In this document: positions 55,742 through 64,000 of the stretch, piece after piece
How positions within the stretch are numbered: position 1 is the first letter of the stretch
Layout of the letters: each line of letters starts with the position of its first letter
From: a bacterium
GTDB lineage: Bacteria > Hinthialibacterota > Hinthialibacteria > Hinthialibacterales > Hinthialibacteraceae
DNA length: 64,000 bases
Direction: 5' to 3'
NCBI GenBank assembly: GCA_016125385.1
Contig: WGLV01000011.1
Span: 124,001 to 188,000 of the forward strand
Program-made: the position numbers and the translations under genes
The notes under the pieces: model-generated
Database searches by the model: none
What the model was told of the DNA's origin: nothing
The model's input: the letters and a program-made list of their open reading frames with translations, nothing else

Positions 55742-56081
55742 GATCGCTAACCCTCTTTAAAACGGTCCTTTGATGGTCGCCGAAAACGACGGACGTGTGT
55801 ATGTCATGGTTGATTCGACTTGTGTTACGGGCGTTGGTCGCCGGTCCCGTATTCGCCAGGCGAGACCCGCTCGGGGCGGGACGAAAAAGCCGTGATCGAA
55901 CACGGCGCCTGTGATGGATTACAGTATACCTTCTTTCGCCTGAGAAACTGGAGTTTTCGGCTGATTTTTTCCTGAAAAATGAGTGAATAAGTCTACGTCC
56001 ATTTCGCGGCATGTCAAGCGATTGCTTGGCAAAGGTCATGCCATAATCGCCATGTTTGCCGCCGGACGATTGTAAACTGGA
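55742..56081. other. Intergenic region upstream of ftsH
   Basis: 340 bases without a gene. A minus-strand TATACT -10-like box at 55923-55928 may belong to ftsH, but the -35 position is poor. A CCCGC/GCGGG stem lies at about 55865-55880. The rest shows nothing I can interpret. Confidence 0.35.
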
Positions 56082-57803
56082 TCATTTCATTTCAGAATTC
56101 TCTACTTCCGTGATGAAAAGGGGCAATTGAATCGCTTCTGCGTTCCATGCCTGCGCGAGCGCCTCCAATGCGGGAATCGGTTCGTCACTGAAATAAACGA
56201 TCACGGATGGCTTCATTAACGCTTCCGATAGCCGCCCTGTCCGGATTTCCTCGATCCGCTGTGCGCTGACCGGCTCGCCCCGCGACGCCCGATCCAGATC
56301 GGCGATGTCGTTAAACTCGCTGAGATAACTTGATCTATAGGCGCTCAGTCTGGAAAATTCGGTCACGTAGACCGGTTGATGATGCCGCGTCTGATGATAG
56401 AGCTGTAAACCGCTGAGCGCCGTTGGTTGAATCGGAAGCTCCAGCACGGGGCCGTCCGCATCCAATTCCAATCCGGCTTCTTCAACATGCGCTACGCGAG
56501 GAGGCCGCCAGCCCGTCTCCAGCAGAATCACCGCTGCCAGCAGAATCACCGCCGCCATGCGTCCCCAGGCGGAGAGTCGTTGTGAGGCGTCTTTCCATCC
56601 AATCGCCGCAATCAGAGCCCATGCGCAAAAACCGAGGTAGGCGAACCGTGTGAACACCCTCATGGAATTCAGCATGGGCGTGACCCGATACAACGCGGCG
56701 GGTGAATAGACGGGAAAACCCAGCACGGAGAGCGGCGCACCATTCAGCTTGATGACCGGACCCAGCGAAATCAGAAAATAGACCGCGCTGACCAGCATCA
56801 GGAATCGGATGGAGCTGTTTTTTCGCCCAAGCCAGGCGCCCCAGGCGCCCAGCGTCAGCAGAACGAAACCGGGATGCAGCCTGAACTCCGGCTCATCCGG
56901 CGCATGGATGCCAAGCCGAGGCAGAAGTGGAGCGGGCAGGGCGAGATGAGCCAGATCGAGCGACCAGTACGCCGCTATCGGGATCGGCGTCGAGGCGCCG
57001 CGCGGCTGGGGAATCGTTTTGTTGAAAGGATAAAAATAGACGAACAGCGCCGCCGCCGCGATCAACAACGCGCTTGAGGCGTGGCGTATTAACCGGACGC
57101 GTTCGCTGGAAGCGGATTGACGCAGCGCCCACCCCTCGCGTAGAACCCAGTAAATCCCCGCGAACACGCCAAAATACCAGCAGCTGAACGCAGTCCATAT
57201 CCACGCCGCACCCAGAGCGGCGCCGCGCCGCGCCGAAGGCGCTTCATACAGCCGGTCGCACAGCCACAGGCTGAGAAACAGCGTTTGCGTTGAAAACAGG
57301 TTGAGATGAATAAGATGGTTGTAGCGGAACGGTCCGAACCCGGCGACGAATCCAACCAGCGCCGCGCCCCAGAAGCCCGCGCCCCAGCCCCGCGCCCATA
57401 GCGCCGCGAACACGCCGGTCAGCGCCGTCCAGATCACAAACAACAGGTTGTAAGCCAGCGAGGGGCCGCCCAGCGCGGTGACCGGCGCCGCCAGCAGTCC
57501 ATTCGCCAGCGAGAGGGTATGCGACCGCAGCCCGCACCCCCACGGATAAAATACCAGATCGCAATCCAGGGGTGAGACATGCCGCACGAATACGGCATAA
57601 TAGACCCACCACAGATTCCAGAGATTGGTCCCCTTGTCGCCCAGCGGCGTCTCCGCCAGATGGCCGCCGGGCGAGACCAGCAGCGGATAATTCAACGCGA
57701 TGGCGCAGATCGAAAACAACAGCATCCAGCCCGCCGGACCATTCAGCCGGGCCGCGCGCGCCGCCGGCGCCGCGCTGGCGGTGGTTTCGCTGGCCGTGTT
57801 CAT
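56082..57803 (-). CDS. Multipass membrane protein, GT-C/YfhO-like
   Basis: A 573-residue membrane protein with about eleven hydrophobic segments and a C-terminal soluble domain of about 120 residues. GTNLWNLWWVYYAVFVRHVSPLDCDLVFYPWGCGL is a pattern common in GT-C-like and YfhO-like membrane proteins of bacterial surface-glycan loci. No catalytic residues can be assigned. AGGG precedes the ATG at 57803; an alternative ATG at 57725 would begin inside the first membrane helix. Either choice overlaps the 5' end of the divergent DUF2723 gene (starting at 57700), by 104 or 26 bases. Confidence 0.7.
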   Translation of the reverse strand: MNTASETTASAAPAARAARLNGPAGWMLLFSICAIALNYPLLVSPGGHLAETPLGDKGTNLWNLWWVYYAVFVRHVSPLDCDLVFYPWGCGLRSHTLSLANGLLAAPVTALGGPSLAYNLLFVIWTALTGVFAALWARGWGAGFWGAALVGFVAGFGPFRYNHLIHLNLFSTQTLFLSLWLCDRLYEAPSARRGAALGAAWIWTAFSCWYFGVFAGIYWVLREGWALRQSASSERVRLIRHASSALLIAAAALFVYFYPFNKTIPQPRGASTPIPIAAYWSLDLAHLALPAPLLPRLGIHAPDEPEFRLHPGFVLLTLGAWGAWLGRKNSSIRFLMLVSAVYFLISLGPVIKLNGAPLSVLGFPVYSPAALYRVTPMLNSMRVFTRFAYLGFCAWALIAAIGWKDASQRLSAWGRMAAVILLAAVILLETGWRPPRVAHVEEAGLELDADGPVLELPIQPTALSGLQLYHQTRHHQPVYVTEFSRLSAYRSSYLSEFNDIADLDRASRGEPVSAQRIEEIRTGRLSEALMKPSVIVYFSDEPIPALEALAQAWNAEAIQLPLFITEVENSEMK

Positions 57804-59496
57804 CGCCGCCCTGCCTCAGGATCTGGTATGGGGCGATGGCCCCGAACTCGCCGCCGCCGCCTGGTCGCTGGGCATTCCCCATCCGACCGGCTATTCGCTT
57901 TACGTGTTGCTGCTGCATGCCTTTTCATGGCTTCCCCTGGGGACCGCCGTGTTTCGCGGCCACCTGTTTTCCGCCGTCTGTATGGCGCTGGCGGCGTGGG
58001 CGATGTTCGAGTTGCTGCGCGGCGCCTTGGCTCGCGCGTATGGTGAATCGTTCTGGCTCAGCGGCTTGCCCGCGATGTGGGCGGCCGCTGCGTTTCTCTG
58101 CACGCCGGTGGCGTGGGACGCCGCCGTCCAGATCGAAGTATACGCTCTTTTCGTCTTGCTTTACGCGCTGAATCTCAACGCGCTCGCCCGGTTCGTTCAG
58201 CGTCCCGGCCGTCTCGGCTGGCTGTGCTTTCTGATCGGGCTGCAAGCCGTTCACCATCGTTTGGCGGTATTCGTCATCGCCGCGTCATTCGTCGTGTTTG
58301 TCGCGCGTCTCGCCGCGCCAGACTGGAGCGGATGGCGGCTAGATGATCGCGCCGAGCCGCTCCCCACGTGTGAAGATTACTGGCTCAACCTGCCGGTGTT
58401 GCTGGCGCCGCTGATGTTGTGGCTGTATTTTCCCATCCGCGCCATGTGGAATCCACCGTTGAACTGGTATGACCCCGATGATTTGTCGAGTTTTTTCGCC
58501 CTGATCTCAGGCAGTTTGTATTCCGGCATACTGGCGCAGGGGCTTCAGCTCTGGACGCAGAGTTTCAGCTGGGAGCGCCTCGTCTTTCTTATTGCGCTGC
58601 CGCTGCTTTCTTACGGCGCGTTTTCTTTGATTATCGTTGGCGGTTTCATCGCGGCGATTCAAAAAACGCCCTGGCTGGGCTGGACCGCGCTCGCGTTGTG
58701 CGCGGCGCACGCCGGCTTCGTCATGGTGTATCCCGTCGGCGACTGGACGGTGTTCGAATTGCCCGCGCTGCTGATGATGACCGTCCCGCTGGCGTTCGGT
58801 CTGGCCGCGATTCTTGAGTGGATCACGGCGCGGCAGGCTCGCCGGTCCGTTCTGGTTCTGTTGGCGGCGTGTCTCACGATGCTGTCCGTGATGCCGCTTT
58901 TTCTGCGATGGGATGAAGAAAAAGGGCTCTTGAGCGGCGCTATCGCGTCGAATCCGTTCCCCGTTTCATGGAGCGCGGGATTGCATCGATTTTCGCAGGC
59001 GCGCGAGAGTTCAGCCGTTCGGTACGCGGATCGCGTCTGGCGCGCCACGCCCGAGGGCGCTCCGGTGTTGACCGGGCTGAACGAATCCACCGCCGATAAC
59101 GAGCTCTACCCGTTGTGGTATCAGCGTATCGTCGAACGCCGTGCGCCACATTCTCCCACCGCCGGCATGGGATTTCTGTTTCTTGACTGGTATCGCGATC
59201 AGCTGAACGAATCGCTCGGGCTGGGGCTGCCAGTCAATCGCGACCGCCGCGCCCCGAGCCGCGAGGCGTGGATCGCGGACGTGTGGGACTCGGTTCTGCA
59301 TCCGTTGCTGCTGCGCGGGCCGGTGGTTACGCCTTCCTATCCGTTGCCGCCGGAATGGTATCAGCGAGTAAAGGTGGAAATGGTGGAGCGTGAACCGCTC
59401 GACCGGAGCGTAGCGCCGTTGTCGTATCAACCCTTTATCCCTAAAGGATTCATCGCGCGGTTGACGCTGAAGCCGCTGGATGAGGCAGCCCCATGA
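57700..59496 (+). CDS. DUF2723 (TMEM260-like) membrane protein
   Basis: A 598-residue polytopic protein with about ten membrane helices and a soluble C-terminal domain. The N-terminal block VWGDGPELAAAAWSLGIPHPTGYSLYVLLLHAFSWLPLG is the DUF2723 signature: an acidic residue in the first loop and the HPTGY motif. The eukaryotic relative TMEM260 is a protein O-mannosyltransferase, so a GT-C glycosyltransferase role is plausible. No in-frame start lies between 57700 and the first helix, so the overlap with the divergent gene seems real. The O-antigen-ligase-like gene overlaps its stop by ATGA. Confidence 0.8.
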   Translation: MAQIENNSIQPAGPFSRAARAAGAALAVVSLAVFIAALPQDLVWGDGPELAAAAWSLGIPHPTGYSLYVLLLHAFSWLPLGTAVFRGHLFSAVCMALAAWAMFELLRGALARAYGESFWLSGLPAMWAAAAFLCTPVAWDAAVQIEVYALFVLLYALNLNALARFVQRPGRLGWLCFLIGLQAVHHRLAVFVIAASFVVFVARLAAPDWSGWRLDDRAEPLPTCEDYWLNLPVLLAPLMLWLYFPIRAMWNPPLNWYDPDDLSSFFALISGSLYSGILAQGLQLWTQSFSWERLVFLIALPLLSYGAFSLIIVGGFIAAIQKTPWLGWTALALCAAHAGFVMVYPVGDWTVFELPALLMMTVPLAFGLAAILEWITARQARRSVLVLLAACLTMLSVMPLFLRWDEEKGLLSGAIASNPFPVSWSAGLHRFSQARESSAVRYADRVWRATPEGAPVLTGLNESTADNELYPLWYQRIVERRAPHSPTAGMGFLFLDWYRDQLNESLGLGLPVNRDRRAPSREAWIADVWDSVLHPLLLRGPVVTPSYPLPPEWYQRVKVEMVEREPLDRSVAPLSYQPFIPKGFIARLTLKPLDEAAP

Positions 59497-61277
59497 ACGA
59501 ACCGTCCCGCGTCCTGCTTCAGCGTTGGGAACGCCGTCTCGCGTTATTCATTCTCGCGACGACGCCCTTCATCATTACACCCGACACTGAAGATTCGTTT
59601 CTGCTGGGCAAGTACGTCTGGCTGATGGCGTTTGGTACGTTGTGGCTGCTGCTCATCGCGTTGCAGAGCGCGCCGCGCTGGTTTCAACCCTGTGAGATCG
59701 ACTGGCCTGCCGGGGCGGTATTGGCGGCGTATGGTTTTTCGATGGCTGTTCATTACCGTACGCCCAATCAACTGTCCGCCTTGATGACGCTGCTGTTGTT
59801 TATCGGGCTGTTTTACGCGTTTCGCCGTTATTGGAGCCTGGGCGGTTCGCCGCGCGTGGTCGCCTGGACGCTGGTTCTGACCGCCGCGCTGCTGGCGTTG
59901 TACGGCGTCGCACAGGATGCGGGGTACGACCTCTTCTCTTCCAGCGGCGGGGTGCGCGACTGGCGCGCCCGGGTCATCGCCACGCTCGGCAACCCCAATT
60001 TTCTCGGAGGCTATATCGCGTATTGCATCCCCGTCGCCGCCGCGCTTGGCCTGCGCGCCCGCGCTCCGTTCTGGGAACGCGCCGCCGCCGGGCTGGCGTT
60101 GTTCTGTATCGTGCTGGGGCTGGCGTTGACCTTCTGCGTCGGCGCCACCATCGGGCTGCTCGCCCTGCTCGCCGTGATTCCTCTTGCGTTGTGGCGAATC
60201 AGTCCGCGCGTCCAATTGCCGTTGTTGTGGGCGGCTTTATACCTCGTGCTCGCCGCGTCGGCGGTGGGCTGGTGGGTGCTCCCCAATCCATACAATACCC
60301 ATGGGCGCTCGCTCTACCAGGAAGCGAAAAGCTCGCCGCAGTGGGCCACCGGGCTTGGCGCGCGCCGGTTTAACTGGGTTACGACGAAAATCATGATGAC
60401 CGAACACCCCCTGTCGGGGATCGGTTTTCATAACTACCTGACCGTTCATATTCACTATCAGGGGTTGAACTATCAGCGTTATGGCGCGCCTCATGACCGG
60501 AATTACGTCATCCCCGTCGATCAGCCGCATTTTCAGTTGATGGAGAGCGCCGCCGAGGCGGGCCCTCTGGGCGCCTTCGCGGTTTCATGGCTGGCGATGG
60601 CCTGGCTGTGCGCCGCCGCGCGCCGGTTGCGGACGGCTGAACACAAATGGTTCGCCTGGGGCGCGTACCTGGGCGTGTGGATTCTCTTCGTCCATTCCTT
60701 CTCCAGTTTTCCGTTTCACCTGCCCGCCAGTTCGCTTTTGTGCGTGGCGTTAGCCTCATATTTGGTCACGCCGGCGGGGCGGGAAGACGGCGAACCGGGC
60801 TTCGCCTTGCGTGCCGCCGCCTTGATCGCCGCCGGGTTGGTTATCGTGTATTCATTTACCTGGATCGCCGCCGAGCGCGATCTGCGCCGAGGCCGCTTCA
60901 GCCAGGGCCTCGCCGCTATCGCGTATCTGGAGGACGCGCGTTTCTGGAGCCCCTTCAATTACACCACTCACTTTCTGCTGGGCGTTCAGTACGACGAGCG
61001 CGGCTGGACGCAAAACGCCATCCAGTCGTTCGAGCGCGCCTTGCGGTATCAGGAAAGCCACGCCGTTCATTATTACCTCGCCGGGTTGTATACCCGCCAG
61101 GGCGATCTCGATCGCGCCATCGCCGAACAGCGCCGCGTGATCGAGCTGAACCCCGTCTTCCCGGGGCACTACCGCGAACTGGCCGATCTGCTCGACCGCG
61201 CGGGAAAATCGGACGAAGCCGCCGCCATGCGCGCGGAAGCCGATGAACTCGACGCCCGCCTGCGCCTGAAAAAGTAA
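59493..61277 (+). CDS. O-antigen ligase-like protein with C-terminal TPRs
   Basis: A 594-residue inner-membrane protein with about ten helices (to about residue 460) and a Wzy_C/WaaL-like region: HPLSGIGFHNYLTVHIHYQG and VDQPHFQLMESAAEAGPLGAFAVSW, with the His and Glu typical of polymerases/ligases using lipid-linked glycans. Residues about 490-590 are two or three TPR motifs (AIQSFERALRYQESHAVHYYLAGLYTRQGDLDRAIAEQ). This architecture occurs in many O-antigen ligase/pilin glycosylation proteins. Coupled to the DUF2723 gene by ATGA, implying a joint role in surface glycan assembly. Confidence 0.8.
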   Translation: MNEPSRVLLQRWERRLALFILATTPFIITPDTEDSFLLGKYVWLMAFGTLWLLLIALQSAPRWFQPCEIDWPAGAVLAAYGFSMAVHYRTPNQLSALMTLLLFIGLFYAFRRYWSLGGSPRVVAWTLVLTAALLALYGVAQDAGYDLFSSSGGVRDWRARVIATLGNPNFLGGYIAYCIPVAAALGLRARAPFWERAAAGLALFCIVLGLALTFCVGATIGLLALLAVIPLALWRISPRVQLPLLWAALYLVLAASAVGWWVLPNPYNTHGRSLYQEAKSSPQWATGLGARRFNWVTTKIMMTEHPLSGIGFHNYLTVHIHYQGLNYQRYGAPHDRNYVIPVDQPHFQLMESAAEAGPLGAFAVSWLAMAWLCAAARRLRTAEHKWFAWGAYLGVWILFVHSFSSFPFHLPASSLLCVALASYLVTPAGREDGEPGFALRAAALIAAGLVIVYSFTWIAAERDLRRGRFSQGLAAIAYLEDARFWSPFNYTTHFLLGVQYDERGWTQNAIQSFERALRYQESHAVHYYLAGLYTRQGDLDRAIAEQRRVIELNPVFPGHYRELADLLDRAGKSDEAAAMRAEADELDARLRLKK

Positions 61278-61396
61278 AACGAACCCCTCCGCCGCCAGCG
61301 CAGGAGCCGCACATGCGCTTTGGATTTCCATTTTTCCCCATCCGGTTATAAGCTGAAAAAAGAAAACAAAATGCACAAAATGGAAAGGAGACGTAT

Positions 61397-62449
61397 ATGA
61401 CGTCGAAACCGCAGGAACTGCTTGGCAAAGACGCGGAGCCGCTGCTCTCTCACGTCTGCGAAGGAATCCCCAAAGATCAGTTGCATCTCCCCGGCCCCGA
61501 TTTCATCGATCGGATCTACGCCCCCAGCGACCGCAACAACCGCGTACTGAACAATCTGGGCTGGATCTTCAACACCGGCCGTCTGGCGGGAACCGGGTAT
61601 GTTTCGATTCTGCCGGTCGATCAGGGCATCGAGCACAGCGCCGGCGCCTCGTTCGCGCCCAACCCGGCCTACTTCGATCCCGAAAACATCGTCAAACTCG
61701 CCGTCGAAGGCGGCTGTAACGCGGTGGCTTCAACCTTCGGCGTACTTGGCGCCGTATCACGCAAATACGCCCACAAGATTCCCTTCATCGTCAAGATCAA
61801 CCACAATGAACTGTTGACCTATCCGAATAACTTCGATCAGCGCATGTTTGGAACCGTCGAACAGGCCTATGACATGGGCGCGGCGGCGGTGGGCGCGACC
61901 ATCTACTTCGGTTCGGAAGAATCCACCCGCCAGATCGAGGAAGTGTCGCAGGCGTTCGCCACCGCGCACGAACTCGGCATGGCGACCATTTTGTGGTGTT
62001 ACCTGCGCAACAGCGCGTTCAAGAAAGACGGCGTCGATTATCACACCGCCGCCGATCTGACCGGGCAGGCCAATCACCTTGGCGTTACCATTCAGGCCGA
62101 CATCATCAAGCAGAAGCTGCCCGACTGCAACGGCGGTTTCAACGCGCTCAAGTTCGGCAAGACCCACCCCGCCGTGTACGACAAACTCACCACCGATCAC
62201 CCCATCGATCTGACCCGGTACCAGGTGGCGAACTGTTACATGGGCCGCATGGGGCTGATCAATTCAGGCGGCGCCTCGGGCAAGGACGATTTTCGCGAGG
62301 CGGCGACGACGGCGATCATCAACAAGCGCGCGGGCGGAACCGGACTCATCTCGGGCCGCAAGGCGTTTCAGCGCCCCATGAGCGAGGGCGTCGAACTGCT
62401 CAACCTGATTCAGGACGTCTACCTCGACGACTCGATTACCGTCGCGTAA
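61397..62449 (+). CDS. fbaB: Class I fructose-bisphosphate aldolase, DhnA type
   Basis: A 350-residue Schiff-base aldolase of glycolysis and gluconeogenesis, equal in length to E. coli FbaB and matching it closely in known blocks: [75 protein letters not shown] and [21 protein letters not shown]. The Schiff-base Lys is in the KQK/NALKF region. AAAGGAG lies eight bases before the ATG. A single gene followed by a strong terminator. Confidence 0.96.
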   Translation: MTSKPQELLGKDAEPLLSHVCEGIPKDQLHLPGPDFIDRIYAPSDRNNRVLNNLGWIFNTGRLAGTGYVSILPVDQGIEHSAGASFAPNPAYFDPENIVKLAVEGGCNAVASTFGVLGAVSRKYAHKIPFIVKINHNELLTYPNNFDQRMFGTVEQAYDMGAAAVGATIYFGSEESTRQIEEVSQAFATAHELGMATILWCYLRNSAFKKDGVDYHTAADLTGQANHLGVTIQADIIKQKLPDCNGGFNALKFGKTHPAVYDKLTTDHPIDLTRYQVANCYMGRMGLINSGGASGKDDFREAATTAIINKRAGGTGLISGRKAFQRPMSEGVELLNLIQDVYLDDSITVA

Positions 62450-62474
62450 TCACGCGCGCGTACAGTTGCAACAA

Positions 62475-62504
62475 AAAAGGCGAGCCATCTCCGGCTCGCC
62501 TTTT
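62475..62504. terminator. Bidirectional terminator
   Basis: AAAAGGCGAGCC (62475-62486), a 6-base loop and GGCTCGCCTTTT (62493-62504) form a 12-bp stem, with A-rich and T-rich ends that allow it to work on both strands. It separates fbaB (plus) from the convergent methyltransferase gene (minus). Confidence 0.92.
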
Positions 62505-62527
62505 CGTTTGAATCGGGGGGGGTGAAA

Positions 62528-63301
62528 TTATGCTTTTTCCGCGCAGATGACGTGCGAGAGGCCGCAGGGCGGGCCGGTGAGGTCTTCAATCGCCATGAAG
62601 GCCGGAACCAACGCGTTGTACAGGTTGAGCTGACCCGAGGGCAACAGATTGCGCTTCAACACCTTGCCGTTGAGCCACCAGCCCAGGATGCCGAACATAT
62701 TCAGATAGCGGTGGCTGGCGACATTGAAGCCGTGCGACTTCATCAGGCCGAGCAGCTCGCGCTTGCCGTATCGCCGGAAGTGAGACAGCCCCTTGTCGAG
62801 CGTGCCGTACAGCGATGGATACGCCGGAACCAGCAGCACCAGCCGTCCGCCCGGCGTCAGCACCTCGCGAAAGTGGTCAAGCGTGCTTTCGTGATCGTCG
62901 ACGTGTTCGAGCACGTTCAGGCAGACGATGGTGTCGATGTTTTTCTCAGCCAGCTGGCGCATCCGGGGGTCTTGCAGGTCGCTCTGAAACGTATCGAGAT
63001 TCTCCGGCGAGCCGAGACGGGTTTTGAGGTCTTCGAGATGGCGGGCGTTCATGTCGACGCCGCAGACGTACTCCCGTTCGAGCAGAAAGGCGGTCATGTT
63101 GCCGGTTCCGCAACCCGCCTCCATCACGCGCTGGCCCACGAAGGGATCGATGCGCGACCACATCCAGCGGTTCAGGTTGTTGAGCTTGTAAATGCGGCGC
63201 AGGGTTTCCGCCCCGATGGGGTCGTCGTTTTCAGCCGCTTCAGCCGAAAGGCCTTCGGCGGTGAGCCGCGCGCGCAATTCGTCGGTTTCCATCGTGTTCA
63301 T
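62528..63301 (-). CDS. Class I SAM-dependent methyltransferase
   Basis: A 257-residue cytoplasmic methyltransferase. VMEAGCGTGNMTAFLL is motif I, CGVDMN the acidic motif, IVCLNVLEHVDDHE and LTPGGRLVLLVPAYPSLYGTLD the later motifs. The conserved HFRRYGKRELLGLMKSHGF block is common in methyltransferases of polysaccharide or lipid gene sets. GAGG precedes the ATG at 63301 by nine bases; the ATG at 63310 directly abuts the GAGG and is less likely. Substrate unknown. The final hydrophobic stretch (MFGILGWWLNGKVL) may bind membrane. Confidence 0.85.
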   Translation of the reverse strand: MNTMETDELRARLTAEGLSAEAAENDDPIGAETLRRIYKLNNLNRWMWSRIDPFVGQRVMEAGCGTGNMTAFLLEREYVCGVDMNARHLEDLKTRLGSPENLDTFQSDLQDPRMRQLAEKNIDTIVCLNVLEHVDDHESTLDHFREVLTPGGRLVLLVPAYPSLYGTLDKGLSHFRRYGKRELLGLMKSHGFNVASHRYLNMFGILGWWLNGKVLKRNLLPSGQLNLYNALVPAFMAIEDLTGPPCGLSHVICAEKA

Positions 63302-63460
63302 AAACGCCATCCTCGTAGGGTTCCGTTCACGGCGCCGGTGGTTCGCGGGGAAGTCGTTGCAGATAGGTTGCGCGGCGATGACGGGTTGCGCATCATTCTA
63401 ACCGCCATTCCCGTTGATGGAATACCCGGCGGGGGCGTGGATGGGGCGACGCCGCATCGG

Positions 63461-64000
63461 CTATTGCAGGTCCGCCAGCCGCCATTTCCACAGATCGCCG
63501 TTTTCATTGCTGACGTAGAGGTCGCCGTCTTTGATGCACAGCCCTTCGCACTGACCGAGATCGGCTTTGGCGATGGTGCGCGGCGGCATGTGCAGATCGC
63601 TTTCGCGCTCGACATGAAACAGGGCGATGTGCGAATAGGTCAGAATCGCCAGCGTGTGGGTTCGCGCGTCATAAAAGGCGTCGGTGACGGTGCCGCGCGC
63701 GTCGAGCGCTCCCCTCGCTCTGGCGACGTTCATGCGGTCTTCCCGCAGGCCGTCCAACACGAAGATCGGCGAGGGCGGGGCGTACACGTTTTCTTCTTTG
63801 ATGAACAGAAATATCTTGCCGCCGATCCACGCCATCGCCTCGCAGTTATGCGCCAGACCGTCTGAATATTCAAAACGGTAACGCGTGTAGGTCTTCGTCT
63901 TTTTGACGTCCGCGCCGGGTTCGTTCAGTTTGATGATGACGCACTCCTCGCGGTTGCGGTCGTTGTCGCCGAATCCGCCGATGTACAGGGCGCCGCGCGG
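63461..64000 (-). CDS. Beta-propeller-like protein, C-terminal part
   Basis: An open frame entering from the right edge, 179 residues to the stop; the N-terminus is outside the window. The visible start LYIGGFGDNDRNREECVIIKLNEPG, then RFEYSDGLAHNCEAMAWIGGKIFLFIKEE, matches a widespread propeller family with a GDNxxxR motif followed by YxDGxxxNxEA. Later strands read ILTYSHIALFHV, QCEGLCIKDGDLYVSNENGD and WKWRLADLQ. The function is unknown; relatives are usually exported. It is upstream of the methyltransferase on the same strand with a 159-base gap. Confidence 0.7.
   Translation of the reverse strand, partial: PRGALYIGGFGDNDRNREECVIIKLNEPGADVKKTKTYTRYRFEYSDGLAHNCEAMAWIGGKIFLFIKEENVYAPPSPIFVLDGLREDRMNVARARGALDARGTVTDAFYDARTHTLAILTYSHIALFHVERESDLHMPPRTIAKADLGQCEGLCIKDGDLYVSNENGDLWKWRLADLQ

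Noticed and set aside
62522-63865. A 447-codon plus-strand frame across the methyltransferase and propeller genes
   Set aside because: Both minus-strand products show recognisable motifs; the plus frame spans two genes and the spacer, which real genes do not do.

Overview
The window is a GC-rich stretch of a bacterial chromosome. It holds about 46 protein-coding genes and no rRNA, tRNA, CRISPR array, insertion sequence or phage gene that I can see. The bacterium has a conventional division and peptidoglycan gene cluster with FtsZ, and a MurE with the DNPR motif of meso-diaminopimelate ligases, so it is probably a diderm with DAP-type murein. It also has Tat-signal sulfatases and oxidoreductases, a GH95 fucosidase, FG-GAP proteins, c-di-AMP synthesis and a three-subunit transhydrogenase. 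This mix is typical of uncultivated phyla around the PVC and FCB groups (for example Hydrogenedentota, Sumerlaeota or Lentisphaerota). FtsZ argues against Planctomycetes proper and Chlamydiae. The phylum is an inference; nothing here names it directly.

Layout. 1-2206: the end of a MocA-like nucleotidyltransferase and XdhC (molybdenum hydroxylase maturation), then a convergent PfkB sugar kinase. 2802-13453: accessory carbohydrate and cell-surface genes: a TPR-zinc ribbon-methyltransferase, a GH95 alpha-fucosidase, an FG-GAP protein, a GT-C-like membrane protein and a Tat-exported sulfatase. 13827-16763: pntAA-pntAB-pntB with a clear terminator. 16946-21029: a tight four-gene unit made of an ArsS-like radical SAM protein, a DUF547 protein, a TVP38/TMEM64 membrane protein and a mercuric-reductase-like flavoprotein. 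37057 down to 21450 (minus strand): the dcw cluster, mraZ-rsmH-ftsL-ftsI-murE-mraY-murD-ftsW-murG-murC-ftsQ-ftsA-ftsZ. Most of its genes overlap or abut, and it lacks murF, murB and ddl. Its promoter region carries helically phased TGGG repeats that look like an MraZ operator.

37403-45535: a DUF1499 protein, a possible 24-residue membrane peptide, an acetyltransferase, a HAD phosphatase coupled to a Gfo/Idh/MocA oxidoreductase, a candidate structured small RNA, endonuclease V and mfd. 49439 down to 45628 (minus): a coupled four-gene operon of an unrecognised coiled-coil protein, a SixA-like phosphatase, RecF and a GmhB-like HAD protein that has lost its catalytic aspartate. 55741 down to 49725 (minus): ftsH-folP-cdaA-ybbR-pdxJ-rpe, where cdaA seems to lack any normal start codon. 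56082-61277: two GT-C-type membrane proteins whose 5' ends overlap head to head, plus an O-antigen-ligase-like TPR protein. 61397-64000: class I fructose-bisphosphate aldolase, a methyltransferase and the end of a beta-propeller protein.

The most interesting parts are the ArsS/DUF547/TVP38/flavoprotein unit, the recF operon with its unknown and degenerate partners, the MraZ-box array, the candidate small RNA at 40985-41132, and the cdaA start.
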